Source: UBA8437 sp963582065 (GTDB lineage Bacteria > Planctomycetota > Planctomycetia > Planctomycetales > Planctomycetaceae). From it: 64,000 nt of DNA. The notes under the pieces are model-generated. The model was given only the letters and a program-made list of their open reading frames with translations, had not been told where the DNA came from and did not search any database. This document shows positions 27,801-35,061 of the stretch, piece after piece; the stretch's first letter is position 1, and the number at the start of each line of letters is the position of its first letter. Both the position numbers and the translations under genes were made by a program. Location of the stretch: assembly GCA_963582065.1 (NCBI GenBank), contig CAUZRQ010000001.1, forward strand, positions 1 to 64,000, read 5' to 3'.

Positions 27801-30471
27801 CGGTCGTCAGGTCGAGTTGCTGGACGTTGACCGAGAAGTGGTGGTTGCCCATCTTGATGACGTTTTCACCATCGACGAACAGGTCCTGGCGATCCTTGAG
27901 CTGACGGACGGCGTCCTCGCGGATCGTCTTCAGTTGGCTCTGGATGTCATCGACCTTGACACTGTCCTCGAGTTCCTTGAGTTTGTCGACGATGTCGCGG
28001 ACCTTGTCGATCATCAGGTCCGAGGCGAAGTAGCCGTTGATGTCGTTGACGCTCTCGAGGGTTCCCACCCGGCTCTGGATGCCGCTGAGGATCCGCTCGG
28101 CCGCGGACATCAGGGCGTTGGCCCGCTTGTTGCGGGCCTCGACCAATTGCAGCTTCCGGGACTCAAACGCGTTGTAGACCTCGTCACGTTTCTCGGACAA
28201 CTGCACGACGAACTCGTCGAACTCGGCGAATCGTCCTTCGAGTTCTTCGATGCCGATCATCACCTTGGTGAGAAACTCGTCGCACTTCTCGGGCGAGTCG
28301 CAGACGTCGAGGTAGTTGACGATCGACTGGTCGAGCAGTTTCAGCTGCGAGTTGAATTCGGCAACACCCTCGACGGACATCAGGTCGCGGGACTTTTTCT
28401 TGAGAGCAGCGCGGGCCTGGTTGACCGTCGAGAAGATGTTGGAGATGTTGTCGATGATCGCGGTCCGCTGAGTGGCGTCGTCGATCTCGAGGTTGCTGAC
28501 GATGTCGATGAGCATCTCGAGGTCGGCAGCACTCTCGTCGATTGCCTCCCGGAGCGACTTGGCGTCGCTGACCTTCGTCAGCTCCTCGATGTCGGCGAGT
28601 TCCTCGGCCACCTTCTTCTCGTAGGGCCTCAGCGACTCGGGTCGCAGCAGGAACTCGACACAGCGGTGCGACAGGGTGTCATTCTGCTCCGAGACCTCCT
28701 GCTCGAGCTGGACGATGAGTGCCACGTCGACGTAGCGAAGGTCCCGCAGCGTGATGATGTCACCGCGGATGCGTCGGAGTGCGGCGAGGGAGTCGACGAA
28801 GTCCTGGATCGTCTCGAAGCGTCGCCGGCTCACGTCGGCGATGATCTCACGCGTTTCGCCCTCGACCCGTGACGTCTCGCTGGCGGTGTTCCGCTTGACC
28901 CGCACCACCTTCTCGAACTCGTCGATCGCCGACGCGGCGGCGTTCCGGATCTCGGCCAGCGGGATCGACAGTGCCCCGGTTTCCTCGTTGTTGATCCAGA
29001 AGAAGCTGTCGAGGATGTCGGTCGACTGCTTGACGATGTCGACGTAGAGGTTGGCGTAGGTGTCCTCCTTGTTGATCAGCCCCAGCACCTCGTGGCACTC
29101 GGCCATGCCCCGCACGATGTCCTTGTTGCCCACCTTGTGTAGGAAGGTCTCTTCCTGGCCCGGCGGCTCGTAGCTCTCGCCGGTGTAGGGTGTCTGCCAG
29201 ACCTGGATCGCGTGGTGCTTGGCCGCAGCGTCCTGCGAGCGGAAACAGACCAGTTCACCGCCGTCGAACAACGAGAAGCCGTGACAGATCAGCGGGGTCT
29301 CGACCTTCTGCTCGATCAGGTTGTAGTTGAGCAGGATGTAGATACCCGAATCACGGTTGTGGAAGATGTAGAGGAAGTCCTCGCCGTTGTCCGAGTCGAC
29401 GCGGCCGGCGAACTGCATGTCCTGCAGATCGCTCTCGAACGTCTTGTTCTCGCCGGTCTGAAGGTAGTAGCCGTTGGAAAAGATCAGCCCGTGGTCGTCG
29501 GGCAGCATCACGCAGGCGTGCTCGATCGAGTCGAGTCGCACCACCTGCTGGGCCTTCTCGTTGTAGACCAGGTACCGGTCAGTTTTCTCCTGGTAGGGCC
29601 GAACCTTCATCAGGATGATGTTGCCCAGGATCGAGAAGTCGACGCGTGCGTCGTCGAGTGTCTGGTCGACGTGTTCGACCTGTTCGGAGTAGATCCCTTC
29701 GCCGCTGGCGGTGTTGTTCTCGATCTTGACCGTCAGGTCACCACCGACGGTCTCGACGAAGACACGGTCGGCAATCGAGATGTGAGGGTGCTCGCCGGAC
29801 CGATGCATGTCGCGGGTGGCCAGGGTCCACTCGAAGCCGTGCTGCGGCGGAAGGACCACCTCGTGGTCCGAGCGGTTGTCGACGTACGTCAGCCCGTCGT
29901 CGGTGATCACCCACTTGAACGACTTGATGTCGTTGACCGAGACACCAACCCGGAAGACCATGAACAGGTACACGCCGGTCTGGAAAAACCTCGCGAAGGT
30001 GGCGTGCTTGTAGTACTTGTAGACGTCCTCGAAGTCCTTGCGGAATCGGTCATCGGAGATGAGGTCGAGCGGTCCCGGCGAGAACTTTCCGTCGGCGAAG
30101 CCGTGGACGGCGAAGACATCTTCGATGGTGATCTCGGACTTCAACCCGAAGGTGACGTTGTAGCCGAACAGCAGGTGCGAGCCGATCGAGACCATGTCGC
30201 GTGGCACGCAGTTGTGCTCGGTCGTGATCCGCTCGGTTCCCAGCAACGTCGTCTCGATCGACCCGAATGCGTCCTTGCGGGCGTCGTTGAGCGTGCCGAG
30301 CCTCTTGCGGAGATCCTGGCCGTGGGAGACCAGGCGTCCCCGGATGATCTCGTACGTCCCACTCTCCAGCTGCATCTCGCCGCCGGTATCGGCCGCGTCG
30401 GGCTGGGAGGCGACATCGGCCGATGCGTCAGCCGCTGCGGCCTCGCTCTGGGGACGTTCTTCGTCGGCCAT
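24835..30471 (-). CDS. Giant DUF3686/AAA 'DNA repair ATPase'
   Basis: 1878 aa from the ATG at 30471 (AGGA ten bases upstream; a GTG one codon earlier is open). After an acidic leader, residues about 35-450 form a beta-rich domain matching the DUF3686 pattern of so-called DNA repair ATPases (GTYEIIRGRLVSHGQDL, VSIGSHLLFGYNV, FRKDFEDVYKYY). A long coiled-coil region covers about 500-900. The AAA domain has Walker A VSPPGYGKTTLMEYIANRLG (K1303), Walker B MIYLDDIQ (D1365, D1366) and a later NRADIYNLGEM. The C-terminus has three imperfect coil repeats and an acidic spacer. The repair role is a database name, not a demonstrated function. It lies 36 bases after the flotillin gene. Confidence 0.88.
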   Translation of the reverse strand: MADEERPQSEAAAADASADVASQPDAADTGGEMQLESGTYEIIRGRLVSHGQDLRKRLGTLNDARKDAFGSIETTLLGTERITTEHNCVPRDMVSIGSHLLFGYNVTFGLKSEITIEDVFAVHGFADGKFSPGPLDLISDDRFRKDFEDVYKYYKHATFARFFQTGVYLFMVFRVGVSVNDIKSFKWVITDDGLTYVDNRSDHEVVLPPQHGFEWTLATRDMHRSGEHPHISIADRVFVETVGGDLTVKIENNTASGEGIYSEQVEHVDQTLDDARVDFSILGNIILMKVRPYQEKTDRYLVYNEKAQQVVRLDSIEHACVMLPDDHGLIFSNGYYLQTGENKTFESDLQDMQFAGRVDSDNGEDFLYIFHNRDSGIYILLNYNLIEQKVETPLICHGFSLFDGGELVCFRSQDAAAKHHAIQVWQTPYTGESYEPPGQEETFLHKVGNKDIVRGMAECHEVLGLINKEDTYANLYVDIVKQSTDILDSFFWINNEETGALSIPLAEIRNAAASAIDEFEKVVRVKRNTASETSRVEGETREIIADVSRRRFETIQDFVDSLAALRRIRGDIITLRDLRYVDVALIVQLEQEVSEQNDTLSHRCVEFLLRPESLRPYEKKVAEELADIEELTKVSDAKSLREAIDESAADLEMLIDIVSNLEIDDATQRTAIIDNISNIFSTVNQARAALKKKSRDLMSVEGVAEFNSQLKLLDQSIVNYLDVCDSPEKCDEFLTKVMIGIEELEGRFAEFDEFVVQLSEKRDEVYNAFESRKLQLVEARNKRANALMSAAERILSGIQSRVGTLESVNDINGYFASDLMIDKVRDIVDKLKELEDSVKVDDIQSQLKTIREDAVRQLKDRQDLFVDGENVIKMGNHHFSVNVQQLDLTTVFRDDQMTLHLTGTDFFEPIGDETFLATREMWRQDIVSETAEVYRGEYLAYLLFEALGSEELPDRDEVLAMEPDVRLAVVQEFMGPRYAESYVKGVHDRDASQILDALLQMDSRIGLLRYHARSRAMAKVFWSRFGDKPSKDRIAAQLEGFGNVSRVFPGTGAQAAYVASLTGMLEQFVTDEGLFNENLVGEAAEYLFAELVDSDTGFVISRTAAELYDSFTAHLKSSGHASQFTQSLAAVKKDSAGGLHVARDWVEAFLESRADAETADYIDEVATLLLEGSIDRKAIVDASAVAELDDLAGDHLVIDGSHYHLHYNRFMQRLDRFHQGHVPRFLAYQEQKKELVQTARASMRLEEFRPRVLTSFVRNKLIDQVYLPIVGDNLAKQMGVVGEEKRTDLMGLLLLVSPPGYGKTTLMEYIANRLGIIFMKINGPAIGHHVTSLDPSEAPNAAAREEVEKLNLALEMGDNVMIYLDDIQHTNPEFLQKFISLCDAQRKIEGVYKGRTRTYDLRGRKVCVVMAGNPYTESGEKFQIPDMLTNRADIYNLGEMIGESDEVFEMSYLENCLTSNSALNQLATRSQNDVYAVIRMAQGETPDGIELEGNYSAEELAEFVAVMKKLMRIRDVILAVNREYIHSAAMSDDYRTEPAFKLQGSYRNMNRIAEKVVPIMNDDELQSLIVSNYENDSQTLTSDTEANLLKFKELIDALTEDELTRWETIKKTFQQNVKMRGIGSDDKVGQVVVQLSSFSEGLESIRDAMADGLEQLAAGNGDSAAVEEGQEQQDPNALEQLTGQLDGVTSGLDQIRQAMTDGLDRLVSSDSSDDPSPADAEIAGHVAGLRESLDAIRDALSEAAARPVNIVAPPEPAVAEQEQDETEETPETDVLPVTVVEPDDPEDEDGEEELKQLGGANTITVVNKIPPSLLKVLRQQFRLMEGWMEPLLKSSQAQQGELKMLREQLETTLEDYQRLIGQVSGSKTKRSRTRRTDG
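25247..25560 (-). repeat. Three imperfect coil repeats near the ATPase C-terminus
   Basis: The encoded segments GLESIRDAMADGLEQL (about 25505-25552), GLDQIRQAMTDGLDRL (about 25357-25404) and SLDAIRDALSEAA (about 25250-25290) share the pattern GLxxIRxAMxDGLxxL. They are separated by acidic spacers of 20-35 residues. They look like amphipathic helices repeated for multivalent binding or oligomerisation. Confidence 0.65.
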
Positions 30472-30507
30472 CACGGGAATTCCTGGCGAATGGTTGCCGG
30501 GTGCCGT

Positions 30508-32664
30508 TTACTTGGCTTGCTTCCCGTCGGTCAGGCCCAGCGAGGCGACCTTCTTGCTGGCCACTCCCGCTCCGCGGAAGACTCGCAACAGGTCCTCCAG
30601 CCGTGACTTGTCGTCCTCGCTGTCGGCCATGGTGATCAGCCGGCCGACCAGTGCCGCGACCGAGAGGTCCTTGACGTCCTCGAAGCTGACACCGAACTGG
30701 CCGGTGAACTGTCTCAACTGGGCGGTGAAGTACTCGTTGTCACCGTTGAAGAACGTGTTCTTGACGTCGGTGAGCACCTCGCTGTTGCCGACGATCCGAT
30801 CGACGCTCTTTCCGGCCTTGATCGAGTCGACGATCTTGTCGAAGAAGGTCGTCTCGCCACCGACGATGTCGATGGTCGCGTTCTTCAACGCCTCTCCGAC
30901 GATCTCGGCCTGGGCCTCCGCGATGTTCTGCTGAGCGTCGATCGCGGCGATCTCGATGTCCTTGTCCTTGTTCAGTTGCAGCTTGAATTCCTCGTGTTCC
31001 TTGCCCGCGGCATGGAACAGCTTCATCGACTCGGCTTTCTCCTTGATGCCGGTCGCTTCGGCGTTGAATTTCAGTCCCATCACGCTGGCCTCGGCCGTCC
31101 CGACCTTCTCGGTCGCGACCGCCATGGCCTCGTCGCCCTTGGCTTCGGCGACGGCCTTCTTCTGCACGATGATGGCCTCGGCACTGCCGGTCTGGTCGAT
31201 CACGACCGCATCGGCCTCGCCCTTCCTCTGGATCACCGACGCTTCGGCGGTGCCTTCCTTCTCCAACGCATCGGCCTTGGCCATGGTGACCTGGGCTTCG
31301 GCGAGTCCCTCGGCCGCCTGGTCGGCGATCTTGGCTTCGGCCAACATCTTGGTGGCCTGCATTTCGCGTTCGGCCGCATCCCGTTGGGCGTCGGCCTCGA
31401 TGACCACCTGCTGGGCACCGAATTCGGCCGACTGCTTCTCGGCCTCGGCCGCCTTGACCTGCATGACCAACGCCTCCTGGGCGTCCTTCTCGGCCAAGGT
31501 GACCGCGACGGTCTTGGCCCGGTCGGCGGTCATGATTTCCTGGGTGTTCTTGATGTTTTCCTGTTCTTCAACCACGCCGCGTTCGACCATCACGCGTTCG
31601 CGGATCACTTCCTGGATGTTCCGTTTCTCGATCTCGATCGCCTTGTCCTTCTCGATGTCGGCGAGACCGACCACGCGTTCCCGTTCGGTCACCTCCAGCA
31701 TCCGGTCCTTCTCGACCCGCTCGATCTCGACCTGGTCGGTCCGTTCCTTGTTCCGCAAAGCGACGATGATCTGACGGTCCTTGTTCTGTTCGGCCACCTG
31801 GATCTGTTCTTCGGCGATGATCCGAGCCGACTCGGCGCGTTGCCGCTCCTCTTCCTGGACCTGAGCCGCGGCCGCCTGGTTCCTGGCGATGATCTCGGCG
31901 ATCTCCCGCTTCTGCTTCTCCTCGGCATCGACCCGCTGACGCTCGAGTTCGTACAGCGCCTGGTCGCGATCGACGTTCTGCTGCTTGATGACCTTGGCTT
32001 CTTCGACCGCAAAGGCGTTCCGCTTCATGTTCTCCTGGGTCGTCAACTCGGTGATCTTCTTGATCCCCTCGGCGTCGAGGATGTTCTGCGGGTTGAGGCT
32101 CTCCAGGGGAGTCTGTTCGAGGTAATCGATGTGGCAGTTGTCGAGTCGGTAACCGTTGAGATCGGTGCCGATGACGTGGAGGATCTGCTCGCGGAAGTTG
32201 TCACGGTCGGTGTAGAGACTGACGAAGTCGAACTGCTTGCCGACGGTCTTGAGCGCTTCGGAGAACTTGGCTTCGAAGAGTTCGCGGAGCTGGTTGATCT
32301 CCGAGGCCCGCTTCGGGTTGAGCATCTCGGCGACCTGCATGATGTCGGTCACCTGGTTGTTGACCCGCACGTAGAACGCCACGCGGATGTCGGCCCGGAT
32401 GTTGTCTTGGCAGATCAGACCGTCTTCGCCCTCGCGAGCGATCTCGATCCGCTTGACCGAGAGGTCCATCTTGTCGGCCGCGTGGGCGACCGGAACGACG
32501 ATCATCCCCTTGCCGGTCTGGACCCTCAGGCCACCGACGCCGGTCCTGACAATGGCTTCTTCGGGGCCCGGCTTGCGGTAAAACGCACTGAGAACGAAGA
32601 AGGAGACGACCGCAAGTGCGACCAGCCCGCCGATGCCATAGAGTGCAATTTCCACGAAACCCAT
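30508..32664 (-). CDS. Flotillin / SPFH (band 7) protein, YqiK-like
   Basis: 718 aa. One N-terminal membrane segment (ALYGIGGLVALAVVSFFVL, about 7-26) is followed by the SPFH domain (about 30-210: GKGMIVVPVAHAADKMDLSV, EDGLICQDNIRADIRVAFY, VTDIMQVAEMLNPKRAS). A very long Ala/Glu-rich coiled coil (about 215-560) has the flotillin EAEA pattern (AEAKIADQAAEGLAEAQ, AEASVIQRKGEADAVVI). A C-terminal domain of about 120 residues follows. Flotillins oligomerise in membrane microdomains. AGGGAG precedes the ATG, which overlaps the stop of the YqiJ-like gene by one base (TAATG). Order and coupling match the E. coli yqiJ-yqiK pair, extended here by a giant ATPase. Confidence 0.93.
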   Translation of the reverse strand: MGFVEIALYGIGGLVALAVVSFFVLSAFYRKPGPEEAIVRTGVGGLRVQTGKGMIVVPVAHAADKMDLSVKRIEIAREGEDGLICQDNIRADIRVAFYVRVNNQVTDIMQVAEMLNPKRASEINQLRELFEAKFSEALKTVGKQFDFVSLYTDRDNFREQILHVIGTDLNGYRLDNCHIDYLEQTPLESLNPQNILDAEGIKKITELTTQENMKRNAFAVEEAKVIKQQNVDRDQALYELERQRVDAEEKQKREIAEIIARNQAAAAQVQEEERQRAESARIIAEEQIQVAEQNKDRQIIVALRNKERTDQVEIERVEKDRMLEVTERERVVGLADIEKDKAIEIEKRNIQEVIRERVMVERGVVEEQENIKNTQEIMTADRAKTVAVTLAEKDAQEALVMQVKAAEAEKQSAEFGAQQVVIEADAQRDAAEREMQATKMLAEAKIADQAAEGLAEAQVTMAKADALEKEGTAEASVIQRKGEADAVVIDQTGSAEAIIVQKKAVAEAKGDEAMAVATEKVGTAEASVMGLKFNAEATGIKEKAESMKLFHAAGKEHEEFKLQLNKDKDIEIAAIDAQQNIAEAQAEIVGEALKNATIDIVGGETTFFDKIVDSIKAGKSVDRIVGNSEVLTDVKNTFFNGDNEYFTAQLRQFTGQFGVSFEDVKDLSVAALVGRLITMADSEDDKSRLEDLLRVFRGAGVASKKVASLGLTDGKQAK

Positions 32665-33296
32665 TACTCTTCTCCCTCGGGTGTGCCGCTCACGATGTAC
32701 GTGTTGTCAGGCTGGTTGTAGTCGATGATTGTGGCCGTCTGTCCCTTGGACAGATCGCCGTCTGAAGTGCGAACCGAGAGGATCAACGGTGCCCCCTCGT
32801 TGGTGAAGTGTGCTTCGCCGCCCTGGCCAGTGGCCGTGAGCGTGGAGATCGTGCAGGTTTGGCCGACCAGCGTCTCGGGACGATTCGGTTCGACGATCTC
32901 GAAGACCGATCGAAACGGGTTGGTGACGAGCTTGGTGACGACCGCGGCCAGGCCAAACGCTTCGGCAATCACTACCCCGTCGACTTGTTCTGGAGCCCAG
33001 ACGTAGTGGATCAGGAGCGAGAGCATCCAGGCCGAGAACGCGTAGACGGTCGCCCAGAGCATGATCGGAATCGTGCCGAGGTTGAGGAACCGCAGCGGCA
33101 CCAGGCCGAAATCCAGTGCGCCACTGTCGCCCTCGAGACTGAATTCGAAGTTCCAGTCGAGAAACTCGAGATCGAGTGCGCCGAACATCACCAGCGACCA
33201 ATACACCACCAGGATGGCGAGCAGCAGGCCGGCAGGCTGTAAAGCGGGTTCGGCGAAACATCGGTAATAGAATCCGGAGAGGAGATCAAAACTCAT
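32664..33296 (-). CDS. YqiJ/NfeD-like membrane protein with OB fold
   Basis: 210 aa from the ATG at 33296 (GGAG eight bases upstream); a GTG 21 bases earlier is open, but its GGGAG is too close. Three hydrophobic segments lie at about 21-42 (PAGLLLAILVVYWSLVMFGAL), 73-100 and 107-125. A soluble beta-rich C-terminus (about 138-205, VGQTCTISTLTATGQGGEAHF ... GQTATIIDYNQPDNTYIVSG) reads as the OB fold of NfeD/YqiJ proteins. NfeD-type proteins are known genomic and physical partners of SPFH proteins. It is the first gene of the flotillin and ATPase operon. Confidence 0.88.
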   Translation of the reverse strand: MSFDLLSGFYYRCFAEPALQPAGLLLAILVVYWSLVMFGALDLEFLDWNFEFSLEGDSGALDFGLVPLRFLNLGTIPIMLWATVYAFSAWMLSLLIHYVWAPEQVDGVVIAEAFGLAAVVTKLVTNPFRSVFEIVEPNRPETLVGQTCTISTLTATGQGGEAHFTNEGAPLILSVRTSDGDLSKGQTATIIDYNQPDNTYIVSGTPEGEE

Positions 33297-33627
33297 CAGC
33301 GACTCCAGCCAGACCACCTCCCAATGGAGATTGGTTCCGGTATCCCACTATGGGGCAAAAAGGTAAGCCTGCTAAACAAAAACGGGGACAAAGGGCTTGG
33401 GGATCAGTTAAACAGGGCAGATTATAACGAATTTACGGGTTTTATCGCGGTGAGAGGCTCCGGCAGTTCGGGGCTTCGGTGCGGGGTATTCGCTGCGGAG
33501 TTCGAGATCTTGCCGGGGCGGGAAGTTCGACCACGTTTGAAAAGCGGGATCCGGTTCTCGGCGACCGGCGGAAGTGCCCCGGAACGGCAACAACCGGGCC
33601 ACCTGCGACGCCCTGTCGGAGCGGAAT
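33297..33627. promoter_or_regulatory. Leader and -10 candidate of the flotillin operon; otherwise gene-free
   Basis: On the minus strand a perfect TATAAT lies at 33426-33421, about 125 bases before the YqiJ-like start. No TTGACA-like hexamer sits at 16-18 bases from it, so either the -35 is weak or an activator is needed. This is the most AT-rich stretch of the surrounding kilobases. No terminator for the incoming DUF1501 transcript was recognised. Confidence 0.45.
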
Positions 33628-35022
33628 TCAGGCGATCACGCCCTGGACCACGTCTCCGTAGACGTCGGTCAGGCGGAAGTCGCGGCCGGCGTAGCGATAG
33701 GTCAACTGCTCGTGGTCGAGCCCGAGCAGGTGGAGGATGGTGGCGTGCAGGTCGTGGATGTGGACCTTGTTCTCGGCTGCGTAGTAACCGAACTCGTCGG
33801 TGGCACCATATCGGAGTCCCGCCTTGGCACCGCCACCGGCCAGCCACATCGTGAATCCTTCGGGATTGTGGTCCCGACCGTTGGACCCCTGCACGCACGG
33901 TGTGCGTCCGAATTCGCCGCCCCACCAGACCAGGGTGTCTTCGAGCAGTCCCCGCGCCTTGAGATCGGTCAGCAGTCCGCCGATCGGTCGATCGACCTCC
34001 CTGGCGTTCTTGGTGTGCCCGCTCAGCAGGTTGCTGTGCTGGTCCCACTGGACCATGGTGTCGCTGTGGGTGACCTGGACGAATCGCACGCCTCGCTCCA
34101 GAAACCTCCGGGCCAGCAGGCACTGCCGCCCGAAGTCCTCGGTGATCTTCTCGTCGAGTCCGTACAGCTTGTGAGTGGCCGAGGATTCCTGCGAGAGGTC
34201 CTGGATATCGGGGATTTCTCCCTGCATGCGGAAGGCGAGTTCGAACGAGTTGATCCTGGCTTCCAGTCGCCCGTCGTCGCCGAAGTCGTCGAGGTGCCGT
34301 CGGTTGATCTGTCCGAGCAGGTCGAGCTTGAGGCGTTGGAGTTGTCGGGAGTGGCGAGGGTTGTCGAGGTAGGGCACACGGGCGTCAGCCGACGAGAGGC
34401 TGGCGTTGCCGATGGGTGTGCCCTGGAAGGGAGCCGGCAAGAACGCGCTGCCCCAGTTCTTGACCCCCCCGTGAGCCAGTGTCGGGCAGATGGTGACGAA
34501 CGCCGGCAGGTTGCCGTTTTCGGTCCCCAATCCGTAACTGACCCATGACCCGATGCTGGGACGGACGAAGTTGTCACTTCCGGTGTGCAGTTTCAGTAGG
34601 GCCCCGCCGTGAGCGGCGTTGGTGCCGTGGACCGAGTTGATCACGCAGAGGTCGTCGGCGTGCCGGGCGGTGTGCGGGAACAACTCGCTGACCGGCAGGC
34701 CGCAGTCACCGTATCGGCTGAAGGCCCAGGGAGAGCCCAGCAGCTTGCCGGTGGCGGCGAACTGCACCCGGGGCTTGTCGAAGGGCAGCGGCTCTCCATG
34801 GTCCTTCTGCAACCGGGGCTTGTAGTCGAAGGTGTCGACCTGCGAGGGCCCGCCCTTCATGAACAGGAACAGGATTCGCTTGGCCCGAGGGGCGTGGTGT
34901 GCCAGTCGGGAGGCCAGCGGATTCAGCGTCTCTCCACGGGCGTCGGCCTCGAGCAGGCCACGCAGGGCCAGCATCGGGAAGCCGACGGCCGAGGATTGCA
35001 GGAGTTGACGGCGAGTGAACAT
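33628..35022 (-). CDS. DUF1501 family protein, Tat-exported
   Basis: 464 aa. The N-terminus FTRRQLLQSSAVGFPMLALRGLL is a Tat-type signal. Motifs are FLFMKGGPSQVDTFDYKP, VHGTNAAHGGALLKLHTG, VQVTHSDTMVQWDQH, WWGGEFGRTPCVQG and GRDHNPEGF. The C-terminal HLLGLDHEQLTYRYAGRDFRLTDVYG differs from the other three DUF1501 copies here and represents a second subfamily that is usually paired with cytochrome-headed PSD1 proteins. It follows such a PSD1 gene by 39 bases, so the two are co-transcribed. Confidence 0.93.
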   Translation of the reverse strand: MFTRRQLLQSSAVGFPMLALRGLLEADARGETLNPLASRLAHHAPRAKRILFLFMKGGPSQVDTFDYKPRLQKDHGEPLPFDKPRVQFAATGKLLGSPWAFSRYGDCGLPVSELFPHTARHADDLCVINSVHGTNAAHGGALLKLHTGSDNFVRPSIGSWVSYGLGTENGNLPAFVTICPTLAHGGVKNWGSAFLPAPFQGTPIGNASLSSADARVPYLDNPRHSRQLQRLKLDLLGQINRRHLDDFGDDGRLEARINSFELAFRMQGEIPDIQDLSQESSATHKLYGLDEKITEDFGRQCLLARRFLERGVRFVQVTHSDTMVQWDQHSNLLSGHTKNAREVDRPIGGLLTDLKARGLLEDTLVWWGGEFGRTPCVQGSNGRDHNPEGFTMWLAGGGAKAGLRYGATDEFGYYAAENKVHIHDLHATILHLLGLDHEQLTYRYAGRDFRLTDVYGDVVQGVIA

Positions 35023-35061
35023 GTGGCGAAGCGACTTCAGTGGATCATTCCAGGTGGCGGG

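Noticed and set aside
24661..33242. Long plus-strand open frames across the flotillin and ATPase operon
   Set aside because: They follow the GC pattern of the minus-strand genes, carry no recognisable motif and have no start signals.
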